DNA of 64,000 bases, from contig CM057009.1 of NCBI GenBank assembly GCA_029891345.1, positions 303,429,166-303,493,165 of the forward strand, read 5' to 3'. The stretch is from Dryococelus australis (Eukaryota; Arthropoda; Insecta; Phasmatodea; Phasmatidae). Position numbers and translations under genes: made by a program. The notes beneath the pieces are model-generated. The model worked only from the letters and a program-made list of their open reading frames with translations, made no database searches and was not told where the DNA came from. Below, piece by piece: positions 22,456-34,674 of this stretch (position 1 is the stretch's first letter; each line of letters starts with the position of its first letter).

Positions 22456-23420
22456 ATGTGTTTAGGCTGGGATGATACGCCCAGATACACAGACAGTCTA
22501 GAATACCGCTGCGAGTCATGCAGAGAAATGAACATCAGTGTCTATCAGTGGCCCGAATGTACTGGACAGGGAAGGTATTGGGCCCATTGCATATTATGCA
22601 ATTATTTGTTTCATCACAATTGTTTTCGCTGGGTAGAAAATCCAGTACAAAACCCAGGACAAATGTATCAATGTGATGTTTGCCGCAGGAGGCAAACATA
22701 TAGCCTGTATATCTCGACTTACAGGTTAAGCTCGCCGATTCCCAGGCCACCCTGCAAATTTTCCTTCCCCGAGTTCAACGGGATGGCATACCCTAACCCA
22801 GACAAATTTCTCACTGCATGCGAAAGAGAACTGAGGGAACACAGTATCCCAGTAAACAATGGGTGTCTATGGTACACCGCAACTTCGTGGGTCCTGCCAG
22901 ACAGTGGTGGGACAAATATGGTGATTTTGTAGAGCTGGCCTCAGTTTAGGGCGCAGCTAACATCCCGCTTTGCAGGCTACGAAATTTTGAGTAATCTGAT
23001 TACAGATTTGGACTCCCGCATGCAAAACCATGGAGAAGAGGTCGATTTGTTCATATGGCATAAAGAACGCCTACATAGACATATTTATTGCTAACAAACA
23101 AAAGTACAGCATGTACGCTGTATAACACGCACCCTTTTACCTGCTTTGATGAATTTACTTGTTACCTCTCGCCCACAAACTGTGGAGGAACTTGTAGAGT
23201 AAGTGCGAAAGATGGAGATGAATGTGCATCCCCTCCTCGGATGGGACCAGTTGGCACACACCCATGACAATGGCCTGGCCCCCTTCACTTGACCACCCCC
23301 AGGGCGAGACACAACCCTGCTGGACCCCACTAACCCTGTGCCACGTTGCTGGTACTGCCTGGGGTGGCATTTCAATAGGGATTATCCTAAGTGGCAACCC
23401 CAGGTGCTGCACAGCTCATT
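22456..23420 (+). pseudogene. Ty3/Gypsy gag with N-terminal PHD-like zinc finger (second element)
   Basis: The first 477 bp are an open frame. Residues 18-76 have the ligands of a PHD finger: YRCESC, a middle Cys, CILC, four residues, H, two residues, C (CILCNYLFHHNC), and a final CDVC. The capsid-like region follows (FPEFNGMAYPNPDKFLTACE, then, past a stop and a shift at about 22,900, YGDFVELAWPQFRAQLTSRF and EEVDLFIWHKERLHR near 22,915-23,075). The retained part ends with a single knuckle CWYCLGWHFNRDY (about 23,340-23,385) whose last Cys is Tyr. A clear 5' LTR and primer site lie upstream. The same fold order occurs in the minus-strand gag at 14.85-16.04 kb. Confidence 0.78.
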
Positions 23421-24890
23421 CCTTCCCCACCCTCTGAATGTGCAACCACGTAACCCAGAGGCACATGGACAGGATTGCCGAGGTAGGAACCCAGAGAAAA
23501 CCAACCATCGATGAATGATAAGCCCCTAAATCTCCAGCAGATTCAGTGCTTCCGCAACCATGCGTCACTATGTGTCCGAGGTCAGCTGAGACCATATTAC
23601 GGCCAGAAAGAAACCCTGTGAGAATGAGAACCTCGAGCACGACTTGAACCCCGAATCCCACCGAGATGGACGAAGCATCCCCCTCCCCCTCACGACAGTA
23701 GATCACAACAGGACTCTGGTAGGAATATGACAGCCTCCCTCCTCCATCCTACAATTTACACCCTCCTCGTAGGTACGGTTTCGAAGAATTGTTTCCCACC
23801 CTCTGATGGCTCCACGATTAGGCGATGTACCCACTCCCGTTCAGTTTACGTCTCGGTGGACATCACCACAAGTCCGACCCGTACCCCCATGGCGCGATCC
23901 TGTTGATTGTCTCGGACTTGAGAGCTGAACCAATAGGATGAAAATACACAGGGATATTCCCCCTTCCACTTCTGTTATGAGCCCTGAGGTTAGGCCACAT
24001 AGCCCTCTCATCCCCTTCTTGCCGCTCCTGGTGGTTGAAAGCCAGAACTTAATCGAGACCACGACCGCATGCATTGTGCGAGTCTCCCCGGCCTTCCTTT
24101 CTGCGGCTAAGGAAGAGTTCTCACCGGACGACGACCTGGACATGGTAGTATTTCCAATCCCACCATGATCTGTCATGGCCACGCCTCCCCTTGAGTCGGC
24201 AGAGCATATTCAGGTTAGGGACTAGAAGATGCTACCCCTGCTATCCCACCCTTCCTTCGCCTTCCCCAGCAAGAATGGAATAAGTGGACGAGCTACAGGT
24301 GAGAAGTCAACCTGGTCCTCGTCACCATCTATGGTCCCATTGGTTAACCTGGCGACCAGCCCCTTCAGATCATAGGCACCTGCTGGAGAGCGAGAGAGTG
24401 ATGCTGAATTGCCCCATGAGAGAGAGAGAGACAGAGAGAGCAAAGATGTGACAACTGCGAAAGTAGGGAGTGCGAGTTGCTAGTCGCCCGTGAGCGATTC
24501 GGCCACCAGAAGTAAAAGACTACCACTAGGAGACGCTACTGCGAGTGGAGTCAAGTAGATTTCACCCATGCCGCGGCTGTCCAACTCCAAGAGACCGATG
24601 TCACGTAGTCAGGCAGAGACACCTGTGATGCTCACAGAGAGATCATGAAGCCAGAAACAGATGAGCCCAGCAGTCAGATGACAACAGCAGGAACCCGAAC
24701 CAAGGATGCTGGCCCCATGCTGCCAATGGTCACCAGGCCCATGTCACAAGTGGCCCCTCTAAGCACCAGGCGGACATATCACATGCCTGGGCGCTACCAA
24801 GAAAACAAAGATGGCACCCTAGGTGTATGTACATCAAATGTCAGCGCCCTCCACATCTGTCAACTTCTTCTACAGCTTTGACAGAGTGAG
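23421..24890 (+). other. Continuation of the Gypsy internal region, not assignable
   Basis: The base composition stays GC-rich and like the gag until about 24,880, then turns AT-rich. Open stretches such as 23,938-24,168 (with SAAKEEFSPDDDLDMVVFPI) and 24,645-24,881 lie on the plus strand, but I see no protease, RT or integrase motif. A short GA run is at 24,418-24,441. Confidence 0.4.
24418..24441 (+). repeat. (GA)n microsatellite, interrupted
   Basis: About 24 bp of GA repeats with one ACA interruption. Confidence 0.8.
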
Positions 24891-27800
24891 TACTTGGCAG
24901 CAGCCAGTAACAAACTAGAGCACCTGTCTACATCTGATCTCCTCATAGCTAATTTAGTAGAGCAGTGATAGTGTTAGGATGCCAGGACCCTAAGGTGAAT
25001 ATTCCTATAATGACAATTAAGCTAGATTAGTAGGGTCGGCTAGGTGACAGTCTCATAACCCAAAATCCTAGCCTGATAGGTAGGAAGTGTTTCAAGAAAA
25101 GTGTACGTCAATCTCAAGAGATAAAAGTTTGAGTACCCCTTTAATTGTTGTCTTCTTGCAAGGTTGAGAGTTCTAAATATACATGTTGAGAGGAACAGAG
25201 GCCAGATAGAAAAAAAAAAGTTACCCAATTAACATAATTAACCTCCTAGTAATGGGCACACGTAAAGTAACAGTAAAGAAAAATTATAATTTTTATCACA
25301 ATTGAATTGGTAACTAGCTTGCTAGAATAAATAGTATGTGGAGGTAAACATTATCATAAATTCAAACCCCAAAGCAGACTGGAAAGTTCATGTCTGCAGA
25401 TTCACTGAAAATCCCGCACGTGCTCGCGTAAATTGAGCATTTGCTAAATAATATTAAATCTATATATTTTTTTTTGTTTTGAAATATTGTTATAAAGTGG
25501 GAAATGAGGAAGGGAAAAAGGATGATTATTAGTTGGGAATTGGGAAGGGGGGAGAGGTGTATGGGGTAAAAGGTAAAAGGGGTTTATCGGGATCCATAAG
25601 GTAATTGGGGTATAATTAAATAGCGTAGTCCTCAAACAAAATAATAATTCTTACTCACTCAAACTCAAATCAAAATTACTACTAATCTTCAATGGCGCTC
25701 TCTTTTTGTTTGCCACAAATGTAGGTCTATAAGCATCAACAAGTAAACATTAACAACTCCTGTTTCTCATGTAACCTTGATGCTGCTCACAGTATCCCTA
25801 TTTAAACATCTCACTGGGGGCCACCACCACCAGGCTGTTGAGGGCCGCCTAGACACCCTTCATTACTATCTTTTAATGTATCTTTGTATGTAGAGCATAA
25901 CTAAAAAATGGGAACACTCCTTCAGCTAGCTTGGGTTCCTGGAATCTTAGAATGCGAGTAAAATGATGTGATGCAGGATTATTCGGTAGAGTATTAAATT
26001 GAATTTAAATTAATAAAGCAAGAAAATAATCAAGTACCAGACTTCAGGGGGAAAACTATCGACTGTAAAATAAAAGAGAATACATTTCAATAAAAGCAAT
26101 TGTACTATAACAATGAAAATAAAATATAAAAATTCTATTACAATCAGTTAACATGTATGGAAATTAATATAAAAAATTTAAATCACAGAAATTAGTATTT
26201 CGGTGTAACAAATAAACAAAAAAATTATACTAAATATCTCATGGATACTGACCTGAACACATTTATCTGAAGTTTTGATTAGTTTCAAAACATAAATAAA
26301 ACATCTGAAATGACTCTAAAAATTTGTAAACTTCTGTTTCATTTACACTTTCTTTAAATGCTTCAAAATTTAATTGAATACAGCAAAGCTTTCCTTCATC
26401 AAATCAGACAAACTTACATTTAGTTACAGTTATTACAAAAGAACAAAAACTTCGTTTGAACAGAAAAACTGGTCCACAAATTTGATGACTGGGAAAGTGA
26501 ACGAAGGTCTTAATCGGCAAACTGATTAACTCGCAAAACGTCAGTCATTACTAGGTTCGGGAAATCTCCTACAAAACTTAAAATTTCCCTAGCATCAAAC
26601 TGGACTGCAACTAATGACTGACTTTCACTCAACACACAAATTTACGACCAGTTATTGACATTTATTCACAGAATTGATTTAACCTACCCAATTTCTGACT
26701 TTAGTATAATCGGGAACCAAGTCTACAGAAACTCTACATAATTAATATATGGAAAAGCTAAGTATCTTTTCCATAATCTACATGACGGCGGTCCTTAGAA
26801 GGTTCCTCCCGCCTTCGTACTCAAAGCCGACCGCCTACAGTCTCCTCGACTTCCTGACTGACTGACTGACTCTAACTGTCCCACTGCCTTATCTAACAAC
26901 GCCGCCCCTCCTTATCGAGCCTCGCCTGACGTCATCGCTCACGCCGCCCAATCCCAGTAACGTGCACATGTGCAGCGGCTCTAAACACGGGCTTTGTACG
27001 AAGTTCTCCTAGAGTCTGCTGTGCTCAGCACAAATGCACGGCCGTCAACTAGCAAATGTCCCCATCTGCTGACGGCTCGAGGATATTACGGCACACGTGC
27101 AGCAAGAAAAAGTTTGGGAAAATGATAACAGCTACTTTACCGTCACAGCAGTAAAGGCAAACACGCCCAGCTGCGGCCGCTACCAAAAATGCTGAGGCTA
27201 ACTTCAACTCGATACTAATTGCAAATAACTCTTGTAGCAGCTTGGGAACTACCTACTGCAAGGCTAATATTCCCAAGATGACCAAAGGACACGATATAGC
27301 CATCTTATATCCCAACTTCTTTTTTTAAAAATAAAATTGGATTTGTCCTAAACATGACAAAAATTACTAAGCCGAACCTTTCAAAACGAATAATAAATTA
27401 CTTCCAACTCCAATAAATTTAAGGCCCCTGCCAAGAGAATTAAGATATCAGAATTTATTACAAATTAAAAATCCAAACAACCCACGACTATGACTTAACG
27501 GCAAGAATACTGTACTACATGAACATCAAAAGAGAATCCAAACTACTCTCAAACTTAGTAACCAAAAACAAATAAGAATTAGGATAAAAATTAATAAATA
27601 ATTTAAAACGGCTTGCTTCTAAAAAAAAAAAGACATACCTAACCTTAAATTGACAACAAACTGTATCATGTCTACTATCAATCAGGACAAACATTCTAAC
27701 CAAATAACCTAATTCATAATTCCTAAAATCCTACAAAAATTACTTAAAGTATCTAATGGATGATAAGAAAAAAACAGAAAGCATCCCAGAAAAATTAAAG

Positions 27801-30179
27801 GCATCCTAACAAAAAAATTAAGACCGCTTAAAAATCGCGAAAATACCTGCGTCACAATATTGTATGACACAATTAACGTAATGCCAATAAGTTCCATAAG
27901 CACTGTTAGGAAGTGTGAGGGCGTAACCTAAGCCTAACAGCAGGCCCGTAAACATGACCTTGAAAACCATCCTCGCCATTGCTCGCAATGCGTCTGGGCG
28001 ACATTTATTAATAAACCCCCTGTAGTTTGATTAAGAGCATGAGGCGTAAACTCACTGAAAGCACGCCGTAACTGTTACCCAGGATATTTACAATCTTTTA
28101 AAACTTGTAATTTTTAAGTGTGTCTCAAGCGCAAACAACGCTCTTCTAAAGTCATGTCATGTTTATTGTAGAGGAATATCGCTTCATGTAAACCCCCGTT
28201 GAGATGTACTACTTTAGCTTCTTGTTACCCACTGTAAAATTTATTTTCTTCACGTACGTTAAACTCAAATGTATGTAACAAGAACCCCTGTAAAGCACAG
28301 GTAGGAAGTATGTACTGTAACTGAACATTGTATATAGCCTATCTTGTATTGTAATTAGCGTAATTTTTCCAGGACGTAAAACCCTAGCAGAGTAATGAAG
28401 TGCGTAGCTGTATAGCGTGAACCCCGTCAGTTGAGAAAGTGTGTGAAAGAAGGAACAAAAACTCATCCAGTGGGTGTGCACAGCTGCTAGACAGGCTTAC
28501 AAAAGCGTATCTATTCGAGCGAGGCAAATACCCCCCACTCCCTAACCAACAAGACAATTTATTCTCATCCCCTTAACTAGAGAGGCTGCGTATGTACGCT
28601 ACTAGGCATAAGCAAACCAGGAAGTAAAAATTGTAAATATTAAAAGGGGGAACTCACGCCACCCATGTTGTAAATAGTCTGTTTAGGTTAAATTACTGAC
28701 AAAACAAACTGTAACGTAAAAAGTAAGAATGAGAGTGTACTTAACCTCAAATGAATATGAAAATGTTTAGTCTGTAGAAGATTATATATTCCCGCTATAA
28801 CTAAAGTAAGGGAAAGTAACAATTTATGTTTGATTTTTAACCCATTTTTCCATTTACTCGTAGGTTAAAATAATTTTTTTGGTGTGAGAAGTAGACCCAC
28901 ATTTTGTGCTTGTATGTTCGTCAATGTCAACAAAAGCCTAGAAGTGCTTAAGCAAGTTGTTACGGCTGAGCGCTGTCAATTACCACATTCCTGTACCCAC
29001 AAGGCGATTGAGGTACAAAGTGTTACGTGTACAGAGGCATGAGCCTACCATCTACACCGCCCCTGACGAGAGCAGAAGTTGTAAATAACCTCCCGCTATA
29101 CTAAGGGAAAATAAACTTGTGTCTTGTGTGATTATATATAACTATAACCTTCAGAAGATGTAAGCTATGCAATTGTCAAAATATATCGTGAAATGTAGGT
29201 TAAGATTATTCCTGTGTCCATGTGTGAAAGAGTTATGTGATATCGTAAGAGAAGTATATCAGTTGAATGCAAACTATGTTTTTCATAACCTAAAGCTGTG
29301 TAATGTGTATACATAAAATCTCTTTTACTAATATGTCTTGCTTAACCTAAGAATTTTGTTGCAAGCAAATGCAAAATGTCTATACAAAGGTACGTCAAGA
29401 TGCCTCAAGAATTATGTATGCATTCTGAGTGTGTGTCATATGTATTCCTTATACGTACTACTTTATTAGGAACCTGGAGATAGGGACTTAAAACTTGTGT
29501 GTTGTGCATGGTTACGCTCTTTTCAGGTTAAAAATTTAAGATTTTTTAATTCTCGAGGACAGACCATTAAGAATTGCTAAGTAAAAACTTTAAAGAAATT
29601 CTAGGCTTTTATAAACAACCCAAATGTAGGCAAGTTTTAAATTTTTTTAATCTGCCCTCGAGCTAGGAAGGTACTAGATTCGATACCAGGCGACTTATTC
29701 CTGCACTTTCCTTCCCAACTTATTCCTTCCCTTGGTAAGCGACAGGATGAGAAGACTCCAGCTGCACCATGAAGCAGACGACACTGCACAGGCACCCCGC
29801 TGCTATGCAACCAAGAGAGAAGGAGAGAGCGAAGAGGAAAAAGGAAGAGGCCGTTAACCCGTCTCTTATAGATACCAGATGTCATGTGACCCATATACAG
29901 TATGCACTCCACTCCCGCTCAGGCAGCGCGTGCAGAATAGGTGCTGGCCTAGAGGAGCGACCAAGAGTTATACAAGTGTGGCAGCCACCTCAACCACCTG
30001 AAGCAATTGTGATTTTAAAAGATGGAGCTTCGCCGCTTCGGGGGGTGGCCGATTGATGCATGCCAGCCTTCTGCATTACTGAGATGCGTATTCTATGGCC
30101 GACTTCGCCCCATCTGAGTGCGCCAAGCATGAGGCGGAATTAAAAATTCATTAGCCACTGAGACTTGGAAATAATATAT
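24890..30179. other. Long stretch without recognisable gene
   Basis: Mostly AT-rich. A GC-richer block at 26,760-27,180 contains, on the minus strand, a fourfold GTCA run (near 26,850-26,875) downstream of a GATAAGG, which could be an LTR promoter or a CpG-rich regulatory block, but I cannot prove either. Paired text GTTGTAAATA..CCCGCTATA at 28,667-28,815 and 29,074-29,110 hints at another old repeat. No protein family recognised. Confidence 0.45.
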
Positions 30180-32272
30180 TGAAATTATGCCAGGCTTTAA
30201 TTGGTCAGCCACATAACTGAACTTCACGTACAATATTATGATCTTATACTACCAATCAAAACGGAACATGCCAGAGCAACACCGACAAAGAAATAATATT
30301 AATTATTAAAAATATATTATGCTACCCTGCCTGGCCAGGAAGTTCCAAACAACCCTCAAGATAGCAGCACCCCCTTGACCATCTGGTGCCACGGCCCACC
30401 TGCCTCAGTGCGTGAAAATATCATCACCTCCAACAGGGGCAATAAGAAATTGAGCAGCGCTCCCGCAGAAGATAAACCAGGCCCTGTGTTGGAAGGCTAC
30501 GCTACCCTCCACCCCCGGAGAATCGCTGACACAGGGCAATTTTAGTATAAATAGAAGTACAGCCCTGTGATTAAGCAGAGATGCTGGAGCTCGCTGCCAT
30601 AAGGTTCGCGAGCTCTCCTACAGTCTGTGGAAGACTCTCTCCGCTCCTTTGCAGCCCGCACAGGGTTCAACCTCCTTCACTTCAGCAGCCCGAGGCATGG
30701 CCTGAACCACTACCTCCAGCCGGCAGCATGCAGAAGGCCACCAGCACTCCAGCCCCAGCTTGGATAAGGCTTCCTTCAGTTGACTGCCCAGGGACAGCTC
30801 TCCTTGTTTGGTAAATCCCACATCTGTATCTACTTACGCTTACCTCAGTCAACTTCCCTTGACTCCACGGTAACAGGTTGTTGCGTGATCTACATCCCCC
30901 TGGATAGAGCTCCCTTGTTACGTTCACCCCTTTAAATAGCGTATATACATTTGTTTAATTAATTAGGAATTTTTGTAAGAAATTAATTATTTCATTAGAT
31001 TAATTTTTTCCAGGCTTGCTTTCGCCTGTTGATTGAGACAGATATTTTACAGAGCTTTAATATTAATTTTACCTAGCTTTTAGAGTATATTTCATTAGTT
31101 GGGTCTTGCTACTGTGTGAGTTTAAACATAATGAAATATTACGTTACAAATTTAACCTATTGTGTGTCGCTTACCGTAATTTTAATTTTAGATCCTGTGC
31201 CATTGTATTGCATTATTGATTCAGTGTTGTATATTCATTCAGTGCACAGTTAATTCTAACTAACTTCACGTCTTTATCTGGCCGTGTAGCTTGTTGTATC
31301 CCTCAGGAGGAAGTGCCTGATAAAGGACATAACACCTGAGATTCCAGTGCACCCACCGCCGATACAAGGCACAGGGTTTAGTTACTTGGGTTGTCCTTGT
31401 GAACAGCAGGTCCACAGGACTGACTGCAGATTTTGCCCCACCCATGACTGCTCGTACACAACCCCTGTTGACAGCATTATATTTTATTTTGTTACCTTCC
31501 ACTATTAGTGTGCAAACAGTATGGTGGCACTGGAAGTTGTCAGAGGTGACGCGAGAGGCGCGCCGTATTGCAACAAGCATTATTAAATCAGATATTTAAT
31601 GACTCATACCCTAATACACTGACCACTAGTTAATCCGAGAACGAACCTATTGATTACAAAATCATATAACTCCCTGACCATGAAACCCCATTTAAACACT
31701 TGTTAGGTTGGTGTGAACCGGACAAAGAATCCAACTCTGAAGAAACCCCCATTCAGCCAACCCTTATACAAGCATCAAACTCGAATACCAACACAAGAGC
31801 CTCTCTAGCCGATCAACCATTGCGAGACTAAACTCTGGCAGGATACTTCGAGTTCGACACTCAAGAACAGAAGTATTCCTCAACTTCTGCACACTAACAT
31901 TGGATTCTGGAAGGACGATCAGGGTATCAAATCCCTCCCAAAGCAGTTCCTTACATGCAGTCAGAACAATCCTTAGCAAACTTCATCTCTGCTCGACAAG
32001 AACGAGGCCGAGACAGATCAATCCTATCAGTGTAAGCCAGATCGCTCACCCTCACATTCACTCATATCTCGTATCCGATTGGGCTCATACACCTTTATTG
32101 GGATAGCTCGTGTCCCGTTTTTTGACGTCCCTTGTGGTATGGAGAGTAAGGCTGCCCGGAAAGGACAGCTTAACGCTCCAAATTACTCGGGGTTTGGCTC
32201 TCCTCCACCTCGTAAGATCCAAGAGGGCAGTCAGCGCCCTAACCACTTATCCACAAAGAGGAGCATGTGTCA
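30180..32272 (+). repeat. LTR related to 20.67-21.97 kb (solo or 3' LTR)
   Basis: From 30,907 it aligns to the 5' LTR at 20,667-21,972 and ends at the same place (GTGTCA, 32,272) without a following primer site. A TATA box at 30,546-30,553 fits an LTR promoter. The start is inferred: ATAT precedes TGAAATTATG at 30,180 and ATAT follows the end at 32,273-32,276, which would be a 4-bp target duplication. If correct the LTR is 2.09 kb. It may instead be the 3' LTR of the element at 20.67 kb, but no pol lies between them. Confidence 0.55.
30546..30553 (+). promoter_or_regulatory. TATA box of the LTR promoter
   Basis: TATAAATA, with a GC-rich leader starting about 25-30 bp downstream (TGATTAAGCAGAGATGC). 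Position relative to the LTR agrees with a U3/R boundary near 30,575. Confidence 0.5.
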
Positions 32273-32361
32273 ATATAAGATGTCGGTGGTTCCATTTTCA
32301 AAAAAGAATACTTAGGTCGTTCCCATTGAATTTTTTAAGAAGTGGAGCAAAGTTACTTTAA

Positions 32362-34402
32362 GATGGGGATACTTTGCACCAGCATTTGAAACCTACTATT
32401 AGAAAGAGAATTTTGAGTATGGAGCTTTGTATGTCCTTTATTAATAAGAAAATTCAGTATTTATGACAATAAAACCACTTATAGATAAGGAAAATTTTGA
32501 AATATGTTGATTAACATTATACTATCAGTATTACTGCATTAAAAAGTAAGTTAAGGATTGTAACACTTTTTATAGACTTCTTGAGAGGCAAATCCATTAT
32601 ATCCACAACTATTTCTTGAATAATAACTCACTCCCAAAATCGATCCAGTTCAGCTACAGAGAAGAAACCACGGCAGTTTAGCATCTTTGGTGGTTGGATG
32701 CTTCCAATTATATCATCAAAATTATGTCATTTCATCTTTGGTTTGGGGCCACCTCCACATCAGTGATTTCTTCATTGAACTAATAGACACTCCTCCTTCA
32801 GTTTCCTTTGTGATCACACCAGGAAAATATTCTTCATATTTGAATACAACATGCTGTCCCACGTTGATGATGACTTATTCAAATTCTGATCTACTTTCTT
32901 TCCGTCCATGAATCTCTATACAATCCATCTCTTCTCCTGCGATTAAAATGGATTGGTGTTTTAGGTACTGCTCAAAATTCTCTTGATCAGTTGAATCTTT
33001 AAGAGAATAACTTCCATCCTCTTGCTCTGAACATCTTTCATATGTATGCTTTTGTGATGTCTGCTTCTTTGTTCCCAAATCAATGGACATCACATCAGTC
33101 ACGCTTTGTCCAGGAGTCACCTGTATTTTTTTTCTTCCTTTGCTACTTTGAACACATGTAGTCCGTTCAGATCTTTTGTCATGAAGTGCTTCGATGAATG
33201 AGTCTTACACAATACTTTGGTCACATTTCCTTGAAGGAAGATGACACAGAAGTTCATAGACATTGATAGGATGAATTCCACACTTCCTGAAGCCTGATCT
33301 TAGATTTTCTGCCGAATTAGGAGCAAGTGTATCCATGAGTCTAGAGGCTGGGTTATATGTGTACTGTTTGCTGGCAAACATACGAATGATATGTCGTTGT
33401 CTTTGCACAATTGTAAAACATGTGGTGTTAAACATGAGGATAAGTTGTCACAGATCACTACCTTTTTGCCAACCTGTTTTTTTAAGTCTTGGTAACAACA
33501 TGCTTGTAAACCACTCACAGAAAGTGTTGCTGTCCAACCATCCACTTGGGGTATTCACGTAATGGCATCCTTTTGAGCCATTTACTGTCCATGTTGACCA
33601 CATATATGCAGATTTGTAAACTATAAATGGTCGAAGGGTTTCACCTTCAGCATTCCCTGTAAACATCAAAGAAATGCTGGATTTTGCGGAATTAAATTTT
33701 TTTCGGGATATTTTACTCCCCTTTTTACAAGAACCCTTTTCTTCCCAGGGTCGTCAGTCAGGTTACTTTTGTCGAAGTTCCAGATGTTGCTTGCAGGCAA
33801 ATCCTTCACTTCAACACTCAAATGGACTATGTATGCTCGTATTACTTTTTCATCTATTGCTGCCATACTTAATGTACTGTAAGTTCAGGATGTCTTTTAC
33901 AGAATGAGAACACCAATTCATGACCTGGACATTTATCTATAAATCTAGGTACATTCGTTCCCAATCTAGCGAGGTAAGATTTCACTAACATTTGTAACTC
34001 TAAGGAGGTTACTGGAAATCCATAGTCACACATTTCAATCACACACCTCATAAATTTAGCTTCCTTGTCGTCTGTAAATATTTGTGGGAAACCTGGACAT
34101 GAACTTGTATTACCTTACTTAAGTTTGTTTATTAAAGTCCTCCTGGGAATATCAAAACAATCTGCTGCTTTCCGCTGGGACATTTCTTTGTTTCTGATGG
34201 GTGCAAGACATTTTTCTTAATTTTCTGGGCTGTAGTCACAATATGTTTTACTTCCTGCAATTATTTTATGTTTTCTTGCCACCTGAAACAAATAATATAT
34301 TTTTACTATCCAGTGACATTATAACTGCTTCATATTTACAAAAATATGACAGTGAGGCTATTTTGTTCCCCCTCTGTTGTGGCGCAATGTATCCCCAAGA
34401 TC
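32362..34402 (-). mobile_element. Pogo-like DNA transposon
   Basis: The limits are inverted, imperfect end motifs: GATGGGGATACTTTGCACC at 32,362-32,380 and the complement of GGCGCAATGTATCCCCAAGATC at 34,381-34,402. Between them is one minus-strand transposase gene. A TA duplication could not be confirmed and the ends may lie slightly further out. The Copia element inserted only about 30 bp beyond the right end. Confidence 0.6.
32640..34270 (-). pseudogene. Pogo/DDE_1-type transposase (nearly full length, a few frameshifts)
   Basis: The order is normal for insect pogo-like proteins: helix-turn-helix of psq type (about 34,130-34,250, MSQRKAADCFDIPRRTLINK), a second DNA-binding part (33,869-34,051, YGFPVTSLELQMLVKSYL, FCKRHPELT), the DDE domain start (NIWNFDKSNLTDDPGKKRVLVKRG, 33,666-33,866), FTGNAEGETLRPFIVYK and GWLDSNTFCEWF (33,448-33,669), the second Asp in VICDNLSS, and FVCLPANSTHITQPLD (33,300-33,545). 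The tail region (32,640-33,290) includes SAENLRSGFRKCGIHPINVYE and, in shifted frames, VVFKYEEYFPGVIT and CRGFFSVAELDRFWE. Frame changes near 33,310, 33,450, 33,670 and 33,870 make it inactive. Relative to typical members little is missing. Confidence 0.88.
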
Positions 34403-34433
34403 AGACAAAATCTAACCTATTAAGTTAAATATT

Positions 34434-34652
34434 TTTTATATTAAATTGTGAATACGCATTGAGTGGTTATAACTCGCATCTTTACTACTAACCACTTGGC
34501 AGCTCTACATACACTCTGTAAGAACACTTGTCTCTCCATTTAGGTATGAACAATACTGAGCACAATAACTGCCTTACACACATACAACACTGGTTACCAA
34601 CCTGTAAAAGTTAAAACACAACCTTACACGTCAAAATTGCTCTTTTCAATGA
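34434..34652 (-). repeat. 3' LTR of the Copia element
   Basis: Aligns with 42,877-43,106; shared blocks include AGTGGTTATAACTC, CACTTGGCAGCTCTACATAC and AACCTGTAAAAGTTAA. About 217 bp. It follows the polypurine tract AGAGGGGGGTGGAG (minus strand, 34,653-34,666). Confidence 0.88.
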
Positions 34653-34674
34653 CTCCACCCCCCTCTCGAATTTT

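Noticed and set aside
29640..29720. tRNA-like B-box (GGTATCGAATC, minus strand) as a SINE or tRNA gene
   Set aside because: No convincing A box at the right distance and no tail or target copies found.
20667..32272. A single complete Gypsy element between the two related LTRs
   Set aside because: The LTR ends fit, but there is no pol in the 7 kb between gag and the second LTR, and the two LTRs differ strongly before 20,667/30,907; two independent insertions remain equally likely.
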